Assembly (NCBI GenBank): GCA_017518025.1
Contig: JAFWWR010000266.1
Location: 1 to 14,276 of the forward strand
Reading direction: 5' to 3'
DNA from: Clostridia bacterium
GTDB lineage: Bacteria > Bacillota > Clostridia > Oscillospirales > CAG-272
Length of the DNA: 14,276 nucleotides
The notes under the pieces were generated by a model. It made no database searches. It was not told where the DNA came from and saw only the letters and a list, made by a program, of their open reading frames with translations. The position numbers and the translations under genes were made by a program. This document shows positions 1 to 6,252 of the stretch, one piece after another (position 1 is the stretch's first letter; each line of letters starts with the position of its first letter).

Positions 1-2
1 AA

Positions 3-156
3 GGTGAAATCTTCGGGCTTCGCCCTTAGGTGAAATCGAACGCTTACGCGTTCGGTGAAATGAAATCCACCCACCCGCCGTCGAGGCGGATTTCACTGCC
101 CGCGGGGCAATTTCACCGCCGCAGGCGATTTCACCCACCCTAAAAGGGTGGATTTC
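3..156. repeat. Cluster of short hairpins joined by GGTGAAAT/ATTTCACC linkers
   Basis: Six small palindromes are strung together by a common linker. The linker reads GGTGAAAT at 3-10, 29-36 and 54-61, then appears inverted (ATTTCAC or ATTTCACC) at 90-96, 110-117 and 128-135. The stems between linkers are all different: 15-18/22-25, 37-43/48-54 (seven perfect pairs), 75-79/85-89, 97-101/105-109, 117-120/124-127 and 135-140/146-151. A longer inverted pair, GAAATCCACCC at 62-72 and GGGTGGATTTC at 146-156, encloses the right half. The left-half linkers can pair with the right-half ones, so a transcript could fold into one branched structure. The cluster may continue left of the window. It lies downstream of the minus-strand tagA-like gene and resembles REP/MITE-like intergenic palindromes. 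No coding function is apparent. Confidence 0.75.
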
Positions 157-159
157 GTT

Positions 160-185
160 GCCGACTGTCCTTTAGAACAGTCGGC
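160..185. repeat. Strong 9-bp hairpin just downstream of tagA-like gene
   Basis: GCCGACTGT at 160-168 pairs perfectly with ACAGTCGGC at 177-185 around an eight-base loop. It begins about 22 bases past the stop codon of the minus-strand tagA-like gene and could end that transcript or stabilise its 3' end. On the minus strand the stem is not followed by a run of T, so it is not a classical intrinsic terminator. It borders the linker-hairpin cluster but lacks the linker motif on its right side, so it may be the edge of that element. Confidence 0.55.
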
Positions 186-207
186 ATGCCGGAGGCGCTT
201 TTTTGCG

Positions 208-969
208 TTATTTCTGTTTTTTCTGCTCTTTCTTCAATTTTCTCTTGTATCTTCGCGTGCCGACGTAGAACTTCGGCAGCTTCATCATCCTGCCGATGCG
301 CTTCGGCTCCTTCAAAAGCCGGTAGAACCACTCCATCCCCAGCTTGATAAAAATCTTCGGCGCGCGCTTCGCCGTGCCGGAGTAAATGTCCAGCGACCCG
401 CCGAGTCCCATCAGCACCTTCACTCCGGGGAGCTTCCCGCGGGTGGCGGCGATCCATTTTTCCTGGGCCGGCGAGCCGATGCACACGAACAACGCCCCGG
501 CGCCCGAGTCGTTTATCATCTTTACGACTTCGTCGTTCTCCTCGCCCTCTTTTTTGAAATATCCGTGATATGACCCGGCGATCTTCGCGCCGGGGTATTT
601 CTCCAGCAGTTTTTCCTTCGCCTCCTCCGCCACTCCGGGCTTGCCGCCCATGAGGAACACGGGGAGATCCCGCTCGCCGGAGAGCCGTACCAGCGCCTCG
701 CCCACCTCGACGCCGGGGACCTTTTCCTTCAGCGGAGTACCGAGGATACGCGCGGCTTTGATCACGCCCACTCCGTCGGGCAGAAGGACGTCGGCTGACG
801 TGATGATATCCCTGAAAGACTCATCCTCCACGCACGCCTGGACGATCTCCGCGTTGGGGGTGAAGACCGCGGTCTGCTCTCCGCGGCCGGCGCGGCTGTA
901 TATCAGCTCGACGGCCTCGTCGAAGGTCACGTTGTCGAACTCGATTCCTCTGACGTTAATCTTTTCCAT
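208..969 (-). CDS. tagA: WecG/TagA/CpsF family glycosyltransferase
   Basis: Predicted N-acetylmannosaminyltransferase-type enzyme (GT26). In this family the enzyme adds a second sugar to an undecaprenyl-diphosphate-linked N-acetylglucosamine at the cytosolic membrane face, early in wall teichoic acid or other surface polysaccharide synthesis. The 253-residue product matches the usual family length. Visible family signatures are TPN at 38-40, LLPDG at 63-67 with the conserved Asp, an EKVPG stretch near 83, GSPAQEKWI at 165-173 and a GLGGSLDIYSG segment near 188. The C-terminal tail is basic (KEPKRIGR, then Lys/Arg-rich), as expected for membrane association. The ATG at 969 is preferred to a GTG nine bases upstream because AAAGGTG lies six bases before it and overlaps that GTG. 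No clear promoter lies between it and the acpP terminator, so it may depend on readthrough. The exact sugar specificity is unknown. Confidence 0.88.
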   Translation of the reverse strand: MEKINVRGIEFDNVTFDEAVELIYSRAGRGEQTAVFTPNAEIVQACVEDESFRDIITSADVLLPDGVGVIKAARILGTPLKEKVPGVEVGEALVRLSGERDLPVFLMGGKPGVAEEAKEKLLEKYPGAKIAGSYHGYFKKEGEENDEVVKMINDSGAGALFVCIGSPAQEKWIAATRGKLPGVKVLMGLGGSLDIYSGTAKRAPKIFIKLGMEWFYRLLKEPKRIGRMMKLPKFYVGTRRYKRKLKKEQKKQK

Positions 970-1002
970 ATCTGTCACCTTTCTGTTCGTCCCGACAAAA
1001 AC

Positions 1003-1032
1003 AATGCACTAACGGCTCGGCCTTAGTGCATT
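1003..1032 (-). terminator. Intrinsic terminator after acpP
   Basis: A ten-base perfect stem (AATGCACTAA at 1003-1012 with TTAGTGCATT at 1023-1032), with a further GGC/GCC pair inside the loop, begins seven bases past the acpP stop. On the minus strand it is followed by TTGTTTTTG, a T-rich tract typical of intrinsic termination. It separates acpP from the tagA-like gene, whose start lies only about 34 bases beyond. Confidence 0.8.
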
Positions 1033-1038
1033 TATTGT

Positions 1039-1269
1039 TTACTTTGCGTTGATCTCGCTGAGATAATCGACGATGTCTCCCACGGTGAGGAACTTGTGTA
1101 TCGAATCCTCGTCGATCTCGATGCCGAATTTCTCCTCGCAGAGCAGGACCAGATCGGCAAGCTCAAGGGAATTGATCCCCAGATCTCCGACCAGCTCGGA
1201 ATCCTCCGTGATCTCGTCTCCGTTTATGGACAACTCCTCAACGAGAAGGTCTTTTACCTTTTCAAACAT
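1039..1269 (-). CDS. acpP: Acyl carrier protein
   Basis: A 76-residue acidic four-helix carrier protein, the normal length for a free-standing ACP. Once a phosphopantetheine arm is attached, it carries acyl chains as thioesters between enzymes of fatty acid (or related) synthesis. The modification site is Ser34 in GDLGINSLEL, so the usual Asp of the DSL motif is Asn here. Flanking features fit the family: ELVGDL before the site, then LVLLCEEKFGIEI (helix II) and a TVGDIVDYL C-terminal helix. An open frame runs 36 codons further upstream, but the start at 1269 is preferred because GGAGGTG sits six bases before it. It is transcribed alone from a near-perfect sigma-A promoter and ends at an intrinsic terminator. 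No fatty acid synthesis genes are adjacent, so it could serve housekeeping lipid synthesis or a specialised carrier role. Confidence 0.9.
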   Translation of the reverse strand: MFEKVKDLLVEELSINGDEITEDSELVGDLGINSLELADLVLLCEEKFGIEIDEDSIHKFLTVGDIVDYLSEINAK

Positions 1270-1348
1270 TCTCAACACCTCCGGAATAATAGATGTGAAC
1301 AGTCGCTGCCGTATAATATATGACGACCCGTCTTCGAATAACATCAAT

Positions 1349-1377
1349 ATTATAAGACCTATTTCGCGCCGTGTCAA
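1349..1377 (-). promoter_or_regulatory. Consensus sigma-A promoter for acpP
   Basis: On the minus strand TTGACA (1372-1377) and TATAAT (1349-1354) are separated by exactly 17 bases, an exact match to the sigma-70/sigma-A consensus. The predicted start near 1342 gives an untranslated leader of about 70 bases before acpP. This suggests strong constitutive expression. Confidence 0.85.
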
Positions 1378-1442
1378 GTTTTTTCGACAAATACTATTTT
1401 ATTACACAAAAGGGAAAAAAAGTGCGCCATTTCCGTGTTAAA

Positions 1443-1493
1443 AATGACGAAAAAAACGTCCCGTTCTCGTGAACGGGACGTTTTCTCGTCATT
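1443..1493 (-). terminator. Intrinsic terminator after rplS
   Basis: A 14-base perfect stem (1453-1466 with 1471-1484, loop TCGT) carries a CGTCCCGTTC core. It is flanked by an outer pair, AATGACGA at 1443-1450 with TCGTCATT at 1486-1493. On the minus strand the core stem runs into seven consecutive T. It starts about 22 bases after the rplS stop and closes the rplS transcript before the acpP promoter. Confidence 0.9.
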
Positions 1494-1514
1494 TTTCTCT
1501 GAACGGCGATGCCG

Positions 1515-1856
1515 TCAGATGAGCTCCTTGACCTTGGCGGCCTTGCCGACTCTGTCGCGCAGGTAGTAGAGCTTCGCTCTTCTGACCTTACCGCGGCGGA
1601 GAACGTCGACCTTGACGACGTGAGGCGAATGGAGAGGGAACGTCTTCTCGACGCCGCAGCCGTAAGCCACGCGGCGAACGGTGAACGTCTCGGAGATACC
1701 GCCGCCGTGACGGCCGATAACGGTACCCTCGAACATCTGGATCCTCTCTCTTGTACCTTCTTTGATATTGTTGTGCACTCTTACGGTGTCGCCAATATTA
1801 AACTGCGGTACTTCCTCTTTGAGCTGCTCACTAACAAAAGTGTCGATCTTTCCCAT
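1515..1856 (-). CDS. rplS: 50S ribosomal protein L19
   Basis: A 113-residue L19, full length for the bacterial family. L19 sits at the interface of the 30S and 50S subunits. Family hallmarks are GDTVRVHNNIKEG near the N-terminus, ERIQMFEGTVIGRHGGGISETFTVRR, GVEKTFPLHSPHV, and a basic LRRGKVRRAKLYYLRDRVGKAAKVKE end. The start has a strong AAAGGAGG eight bases upstream. In many Firmicutes rplS is the last gene after rimM and trmD. Here it stands alone with its own promoter, leader and terminator, and those partners are not in the window. Confidence 0.97.
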   Translation of the reverse strand: MGKIDTFVSEQLKEEVPQFNIGDTVRVHNNIKEGTRERIQMFEGTVIGRHGGGISETFTVRRVAYGCGVEKTFPLHSPHVVKVDVLRRGKVRRAKLYYLRDRVGKAAKVKELI

Positions 1857-1928
1857 GACGGAAACCTCCTTTTGATGCGGGAACGTTCATGCTGAGCTTG
1901 GCAGAGGACCGCTCCTTTTTCGCAGATA
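1857..1928 (-). promoter_or_regulatory. 5' leader of rplS, possible autoregulatory leader
   Basis: The predicted transcript start near 1928 leaves about 70 untranslated bases before rplS, ending in AAAGGAGG. Firmicutes rplS mRNAs are known to carry a structured autoregulatory L19 leader, so this region is the natural candidate. The stretch AUGAACGUUCCCGC before the ribosome binding site and GGAGCGGUCCUCUGCC further up could contribute to structure. I could not confirm the fold or the family match by eye. Confidence 0.4.
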
Positions 1929-1934
1929 CGCCTT

Positions 1935-1963
1935 ATTCTATCACAAATAAAACATATTTGCAA
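1935..1963 (-). promoter_or_regulatory. Sigma-A promoter for rplS
   Basis: On the minus strand TTGCAA (1958-1963) and TAGAAT (1935-1940) are 17 bases apart, with a TGA directly before the -10 (extended -10, TGn). It directs transcription through the leader into rplS, diverging from the spoIIIA operon. Confidence 0.75.
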
Positions 1964-2097
1964 GACCTTTTTTTATTTTTTCGCGACTTTTTTCAAGTCA
2001 TACCGCCGAAAGCCGCCGAGTATAATGGAGCAGAACGAACAGATAGGGGGCGACGGCGACGGAAGGACAGACTCCGAAAGAGAGGGAAGCGCTCTAT
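1964..2097 (+). other. spoIIIA upstream region, no convincing SigE promoter
   Basis: The spoIIIA operon is sigma-E controlled in studied spore formers, so a SigE promoter is expected here. I see CATACC at 1999-2004, which weakly resembles a SigE -10, but no good -35 at the right distance. A TATAAT at 2021-2026 lacks a recognisable -35. An AT-rich T-tract fills 1968-1980. A short open frame from an ATG at 2025 runs out of phase into spoIIIAA (discussed as a finding). Confidence 0.3.
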
Positions 2098-2943
2098 ATG
2101 CTCCCCGTGCGGCTCGCCAAAGCCGCGGTAAAGACCGTTGCGCTCCGTTCCGGCAGGATCAACGAGATCCGGATCAGGACCGGCAGGCCCCTGTTCGTGA
2201 CCATGGGGAACGAGTCCGTGTCCTGCGGAGTGATCTGCCGTCCGGACGAGACGGCGTACGTGCTCGACAAGCTCTGCGGCGGCTCCATGTACTCCCACGG
2301 CGACACCATAAGAGAGGGATTCGTCTCCGCTCCCGGCGGCATCCGCGCCGGGATCTGCGGCCGCGCCGTCACCCGTGACGGGAGGATCGACGCGGTGACG
2401 GACGTGACCTCGATCATGATCCGCATTCCTCAGAGGGCGCCAGGCGCCGCGGACAGCCTGTTCGACCTTTTGGGATCCCGGGGATTCTGCGACAACGCCC
2501 TCGTTTATTCTCTCCCCGGTGTAGGCAAAACAACGCTGCTCAGAGAGCTGATCTGCCTCCTCGCCTCCGGCGGGAGCGCGCGCCGCGTCGCCGTGGTGGA
2601 TACCAGGTTCGAGCTTGGCGCCGGCATCGAGGACGAGCCCCTGAACGCCGATTTCCTTCTCGGATACCCCCGGGGAAAGGGGATCGAGATAGCGACCCGG
2701 ACCATGGCGCCGCAGTTTATCGTCTGCGACGAGATCGCCTCTTCCGACGACGCCCGCGCCGTTGAGGAGGCCGCCTCCTCCGGCGTGCGTATCATCGCGT
2801 CGATCCACGCCGGGACCATCGACGAGGCGCGCGCGTCGCCCTTTGCCTCAAGACTGACCGACAACGGCTTTTTCACCGTGTTCGCGGGTCTCTCCCGGGA
2901 CGGGGACGGCAGATATTCCGCCGAACTGACGGCAGATCCGTGA
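2098..2943 (+). CDS. spoIIIAA: Stage III sporulation protein AA (AAA-type ATPase)
   Basis: A 281-residue cytosolic ATPase of the SpoIIIA-SpoIIQ channel, thought to power transport or assembly from the mother-cell side, related to secretion ATPases. Visible features are the family N-terminal signature NEIRIRTGRPL (22-32), the G-rich IREGFVSAPGGIRAGICGRA segment, Walker A LPGVGKTT at 139-146, Walker B IVCDEI at 208-213, and IIASIHAGT near 232. It is slightly shorter than the Bacillus protein (about 307 residues) because it begins directly at the conserved LP segment. The ATG at 2098 is the only usual start codon between an in-frame TAG at 2044 and the conserved region. The ribosome binding site (AGAGGG) is about 12 bases upstream, rather far. 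Its stop overlaps the GTG of spoIIIAB. Confidence 0.93.
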   Translation: MLPVRLAKAAVKTVALRSGRINEIRIRTGRPLFVTMGNESVSCGVICRPDETAYVLDKLCGGSMYSHGDTIREGFVSAPGGIRAGICGRAVTRDGRIDAVTDVTSIMIRIPQRAPGAADSLFDLLGSRGFCDNALVYSLPGVGKTTLLRELICLLASGGSARRVAVVDTRFELGAGIEDEPLNADFLLGYPRGKGIEIATRTMAPQFIVCDEIASSDDARAVEEAASSGVRIIASIHAGTIDEARASPFASRLTDNGFFTVFAGLSRDGDGRYSAELTADP

Positions 2944-3422
2944 CCGCCGTCGCCGCGGCGGGCTCGGCCGTCCTTCTCGCTTCGTCCCTCTTTCTCGGGT
3001 ACTCTACGCTGAGAGTGAAAAACGCTGTTATCAGGAATACTCGTTCCCTCGCTGACCTTGTCCGCTTCATAAGATCGGATATTACGTATTTTCTCACGCC
3101 GCTGGACGGACTTTTCGCCGCCTTCGCTGACGAAAACCTCGAGAAAGAAGGGTTTTCGGCAGTCCTCCGGGCAAACGGACTCGCGGCGGCGCTCGACAGC
3201 GGGACGCTGGTCCTGTCCCCCGGGACGGAGAAGATCATGAGGGAGTTCGCCGCGGCGATCGGCAAAGGGCTGAGGGACGGGGAGATAAACCTCTGCGACT
3301 GCACCGTCGAGCGGCTGACGGCGGAGGAGGAACGCCTCCGGGAAGAGCTCGAAAAGCGCCGGGACGTGTACAGGTTCGTCCCGCCCCTCGGGGCGCTGTT
3401 CCTGATTCTCTGCCTGATGTAG
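2940..3422 (+). CDS. spoIIIAB: Stage III sporulation protein AB
   Basis: A 160-residue membrane protein of the SpoIIIA complex, with architecture recalling GspF-type secretion proteins. It starts with GTG overlapping the spoIIIAA stop (GTGA), which implies translational coupling. An N-terminal hydrophobic segment spans roughly 3-21 and a second lies at the extreme C-terminus (about 146-160). Between them is a soluble part with a charged, probably coiled-coil helix (ERLTAEEERLREELEKR, 124-140). The family-like RVKNAVIRNTRSLADLVRF segment follows the first membrane helix. Overall length and layout match SpoIIIAB (about 170 residues in Bacillus), and its place between AA and AC settles the assignment. 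Confidence 0.9.
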   Translation: MTAVAAAGSAVLLASSLFLGYSTLRVKNAVIRNTRSLADLVRFIRSDITYFLTPLDGLFAAFADENLEKEGFSAVLRANGLAAALDSGTLVLSPGTEKIMREFAAAIGKGLRDGEINLCDCTVERLTAEEERLREELEKRRDVYRFVPPLGALFLILCLM

Positions 3423-3455
3423 ATCTACGAAAAAAACGAAAGGACAATACGGTGG

Positions 3456-3653
3456 ATGCTGGACGTATCGCTGATAATCAAGGTGGCGGGCGTGGGACTG
3501 CTGGTCGCCATCGCTCACCAGATACTGACCCGCGCCGGAAGGGAGGAGCAGGCGATGCTCGTCTCCGTCGCCGGCGTGGTCATCGTTCTTTTTCTCCTTG
3601 TGGGACGAATCGGCGAGCTGTTCGGCGACATAAAGGAGATCTTCGGCTTATGA
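3456..3653 (+). CDS. spoIIIAC: Stage III sporulation protein AC
   Basis: A 65-residue protein with two membrane segments (about 6-23 and 34-50), the standard SpoIIIAC size. It is an inner component of the mother-cell side of the SpoIIIA channel and resembles the N-terminal half of SpoIIID-type small membrane subunits. The conserved pattern VGLLVAIAHQILTRAGREEQA followed by a hydrophobic helix and RIGELFGDIKEIF is typical. The ATG at 3456 follows GGTGG directly, with AAAGGA slightly further up. Its TGA overlaps the ATG of spoIIIAD. Confidence 0.93.
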   Translation: MLDVSLIIKVAGVGLLVAIAHQILTRAGREEQAMLVSVAGVVIVLFLLVGRIGELFGDIKEIFGL

Positions 3654-4039
3654 CCGCGATCATGAAGCTTTGCGGCGTGTCGGTCCTCGCAGCGGCGGCG
3701 CTGACCGTTCTTCGCGGGGCGGGGAGGAACGCGCTGTTTTTCGTGTCGGCGGCGGCGGGAGTCGTCATTCTCACCGGCGTGATCCCGTCTGTGGCGGAGA
3801 TCGCCGGATTCGTAAAGAACGCCTCGGAGAGGGCGGGGATGACGGAATACGCCTCCGTTCTTCTCCGGGCGGCGGGTCTGGCGGCGGTCACGGACGTGAC
3901 GGCGCGGCTCTGCCGCTCCTCCGGAGACGAGCACGTGGCGTCGTTCGTGGAGCTCGCGGGCAAATGCGAGATCCTGGCGCTCTCCCTTCCTTACGTTTCC
4001 GAAATACTGACGCTCTCCCTGGGACTCATCGGCAGATGA
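3650..4039 (+). CDS. spoIIIAD: Stage III sporulation protein AD
   Basis: A 129-residue polytopic membrane protein, close to the 133 residues of the Bacillus homologue. Hydrophobic segments lie at about 8-21, 28-46, 67-83 and 108-127. The family pattern of a Cys-Arg before a small acidic loop and an E-LAGK stretch before the last helix is seen as LCRSSGDEHVASFVELAGK. The open frame extends upstream to 3452, but the real start is the ATG at 3650 overlapping the spoIIIAC stop (ATGA). It is a subunit of the channel base in the mother-cell membrane. Confidence 0.92.
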   Translation: MTAIMKLCGVSVLAAAALTVLRGAGRNALFFVSAAAGVVILTGVIPSVAEIAGFVKNASERAGMTEYASVLLRAAGLAAVTDVTARLCRSSGDEHVASFVELAGKCEILALSLPYVSEILTLSLGLIGR

Positions 4040-5190
4040 GGCGCCCGATCCGCGCCGTCGCGGCGTTTTTTGCGGCTTTTGCTCTTTCCTTTACGGTCTC
4101 CGCGGCGGAATTCGACTTTTACGGCGGGGAAACGGCGGGCGGCGCGGATGAATACGACCTCGGCGGCGTGATCGACGAGCTTCCGGATGATGTGAAGGAT
4201 GAAGCGGCGGATATCGGAGCCGCGGCGGACACCGGCGGAAGGGCGGCGGCTCTGAGGGAAAAGCTCACGCCTTCGTACTGGTGGGGCGCCCTCGCCGGAT
4301 GGCTGAAGGACGCGCTTTTCGGCGCGGCGCCGTCGCTTAGCGCCATCCTCGGAGTCCTGATCCTGTCGTCGCTTGTCAGAGGTCTCGCGGGAGAGGGCGG
4401 GACCGCGGCGACGCGGACGTTTTCCGTCCTCAGCTCCGCCGCCGTGGCGCTGCAGGTCACGAGATCGACCGTCTCGGCTGTCGGAACGGTCACCGCGTAC
4501 GTGTCGCGCCTCTGCGCCATGATGAACGCCATGCTCCCGGTGATGAACGCGATATATATATCCTCCGGCAGGCTGACCCAGGCGACGGTGAACTCCTCGG
4601 CGCTGATGACTTACATCACCGTAACGGAAAATCTGGCGGTCCGCTTTCTCGCGCCCGTCGCCGGGGCGCTTCCGGCGCTGGTCTGCGCATCTGCCGTGGC
4701 GGGCGGGGTCAACCTGTCGCCGGTGGTCGAGACCCTGAAAAAGGGGACCGTGATCGTCATAACGTTTCTGACCGCGGTGTTCTCCTTCGTTATGGGGATC
4801 CAGTCGTCCCTTGCCGCCGGCGCGGATACTCTCGCGGCGCGCGCCGTGAGATTCGCAGTAGAGGGAACGGTACCCATCGTGGGCGGAGCCGTGTCCGAAG
4901 CGGTGACCACGGTCGGCGCGAGTCTCTCCCTTATACGGAAGGTGAGCGGCGCCGCGGGGACGGTGCTGATCCTGTTGATCCTTCTGCCCGCGCTTATCAG
5001 GATCTGTGCGGTGAAGCTCTCGCTTTTTGTCTGCCGCGCGGCTGCTGATATGCTCGGATGCGAAGGCCCGTCCGCGGTCATGAGAACGGCGTCGGACGCG
5101 CTCTCCGTTTTCGCGGCGCTCGCCGTGCTGTCGGGCGTCATGTTCATCTTCGCCGTGACTCTTTTCATGAATTCGGGGACGGTGGCGTAA
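4036..5190 (+). CDS. spoIIIAE: Stage III sporulation protein AE
   Basis: A 384-residue polytopic membrane protein (Bacillus about 399), the largest membrane subunit of the SpoIIIA complex. It begins with a signal peptide (basic MRRPIR, hydrophobic core, likely cleavage after SAA near residue 24), then an acidic extracytoplasmic region to about residue 100. Multiple hydrophobic segments follow, including those near LSAILGVLILSSLVRG and VIVITFLTAVFSFVMGIQSS. The conserved MNAMLPVMNAIY segment and IRICAVKLSLFVCRAAADMLG near the end fit the family. The frame is open far upstream, but ATG 4036 overlaps the spoIIIAD stop (ATGA) and supplies the expected signal peptide. The gene ends TAA, directly followed by the ATG of spoIIIAF. 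Confidence 0.93.
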   Translation: MRRPIRAVAAFFAAFALSFTVSAAEFDFYGGETAGGADEYDLGGVIDELPDDVKDEAADIGAAADTGGRAAALREKLTPSYWWGALAGWLKDALFGAAPSLSAILGVLILSSLVRGLAGEGGTAATRTFSVLSSAAVALQVTRSTVSAVGTVTAYVSRLCAMMNAMLPVMNAIYISSGRLTQATVNSSALMTYITVTENLAVRFLAPVAGALPALVCASAVAGGVNLSPVVETLKKGTVIVITFLTAVFSFVMGIQSSLAAGADTLAARAVRFAVEGTVPIVGGAVSEAVTTVGASLSLIRKVSGAAGTVLILLILLPALIRICAVKLSLFVCRAAADMLGCEGPSAVMRTASDALSVFAALAVLSGVMFIFAVTLFMNSGTVA

Positions 5191-5673
5191 ATGGGGAAAT
5201 ACGTTGCTGAGATAATATGCGTCGCGGTGGCGGCGGGGGTCGTCGGGATCCTCGTCCCCGACGGCGAGAACGGCGCCGGAAGGTACGTCAGGTATCTCTC
5301 GTACCTCCTCATCGTAATCGTCGTGGCGTCGCCGGCGGGCAGGATCCGGGAGTTCATATCCGCGATCCCGGCGGGTCCCGCCGGCGGCGAGGTCGCCGTG
5401 TCCGGCGACGGAGACGAATACGGCGATCTTATAATGAAAAAGACGGCGGAGAATATCGCCGGCAGGATAATAAACGTCTGTCGGGACCGTTTCGGCGTGG
5501 ACGGCGAAAAGGTGCGCGTCCACGTCATTCTTGACGACAGCGACAGACAAAGCGTGATCATCGACGAGATACAGATATTTCTCGGCGTGCGTTTGGATTC
5601 GTACAAGGACGGCAGGATCGAGCGGTATTTCAGGGACGAGCTCGGATGTCCGGTCCACGTCTTCGCCGAGTGA
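5191..5673 (+). CDS. spoIIIAF: Stage III sporulation protein AF
   Basis: A 160-residue protein with two N-terminal membrane segments (about 5-22 and 33-48) and a C-terminal domain. The latter, from about 75, carries the family pattern of a KVRVHVILDD strand and a helix ending RYFRDELGCPVHVF. In cryo-EM and modelling studies of the family this domain has a ring-building-motif-like fold; here that is known from relatives, not seen directly. The ATG abuts the spoIIIAE stop with no gap. The next gene starts 18 bases downstream. Confidence 0.9.
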   Translation: MGKYVAEIICVAVAAGVVGILVPDGENGAGRYVRYLSYLLIVIVVASPAGRIREFISAIPAGPAGGEVAVSGDGDEYGDLIMKKTAENIAGRIINVCRDRFGVDGEKVRVHVILDDSDRQSVIIDEIQIFLGVRLDSYKDGRIERYFRDELGCPVHVFAE

Positions 5674-5691
5674 GGCGACCGGGAGGACAAA

Positions 5692-6189
5692 GTGAAAAAA
5701 CCGACCGAATTGTTCCGGGGGCGGCGGGGGATCGTCCTCGTCGCCGCGTTTGCGCTGGGGATCTTCCTTCTGACGTTCGACAAGCTCCCCTTTCACGCGG
5801 AAAAGAAAAACGGCGACTCCGAACCGTACTACAGAGTGAGTTTTTATACGGAAAATCTGGAAAAGCGGATAAAGGAGCTCTGCCGCTCCTGCGACGGAGT
5901 CGGCGACGTCCACGTTCTTCTGACTCTCGATTCCGGGAGCGAATACGTCTACGCCTCCGACGTGGAGCAGAGGCAGGAGGGCAGCGGAGCGAGCGTCACC
6001 AGGGAGTATCTTCTCGTCAGCACGTCGGACGGAGACGAACCCGTAAAGGTCACGGAGATCTATCCGAAGATCCGCGGAGTCGCGGTGGTCTGCTCCGGCG
6101 GCGACCGCGCCGACGTGAGGGAGAAGATCACCTCGCTTTTGTCCGCGGCGCTCGGCATCCCAACAAACAGGATCCGCGTATCATCGTGA
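5692..6189 (+). CDS. spoIIIAG: Stage III sporulation protein AG
   Basis: A 165-residue ring-forming protein with one N-terminal membrane helix (about 13-30) and an intermembrane-space domain related to YscJ/FliF ring builders. SpoIIIAG forms a large ring on the mother-cell side of the intermembrane channel. Family signatures are the GVGDVHVLLTLDSGSEYVYA strand region and the C-terminal IRGVAVVCSGGD followed by a helix and ALGIPTNRIRV. It starts with GTG, supported by GGGAGG five bases upstream. It lies upstream of spoIIIAH with a 63-base gap. Confidence 0.93.
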   Translation: MKKPTELFRGRRGIVLVAAFALGIFLLTFDKLPFHAEKKNGDSEPYYRVSFYTENLEKRIKELCRSCDGVGDVHVLLTLDSGSEYVYASDVEQRQEGSGASVTREYLLVSTSDGDEPVKVTEIYPKIRGVAVVCSGGDRADVREKITSLLSAALGIPTNRIRVSS

Positions 6190-6252
6190 TCTGTCATAGA
6201 TCTCGCGGCGACGGAATATAAATTAAACAAAGAATAACCGGAGGTGGACGGA

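Noticed and set aside
1..156. CRISPR array
   Set aside because: Linkers are only 8-9 bases, change orientation midway and separate short palindromes rather than unique spacers. No cas genes are present.
1999..2004. CATACC as a SigE -10 element for the spoIIIA operon
   Set aside because: It matches only part of the SigE -10 consensus, and no SigE-like -35 lies 14-15 bases upstream. It is reported only as an unresolved upstream region.
2505..3518. Long minus-strand open frame opposite spoIIIAA/AB
   Set aside because: Low-complexity Arg/Ser/Pro-rich translation, no ribosome binding site or family match, and it is fully covered by genuine plus-strand genes.
3991..5913. Very long minus-strand open frame (640 codons) opposite spoIIIAE-AF-AG
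   Set aside because: Its translation is rich in Arg, His, Asp and Gly with no recognisable domain, typical of antisense shadow frames in GC-rich DNA. The plus strand carries well-conserved spoIIIA genes.
6210..6240. Internal sporulation promoter before spoIIIAH (GGAATATAAATTAAAC region)
   Set aside because: The AT-rich stretch resembles a SigE -35 core, but no matching -10 follows at the expected distance.
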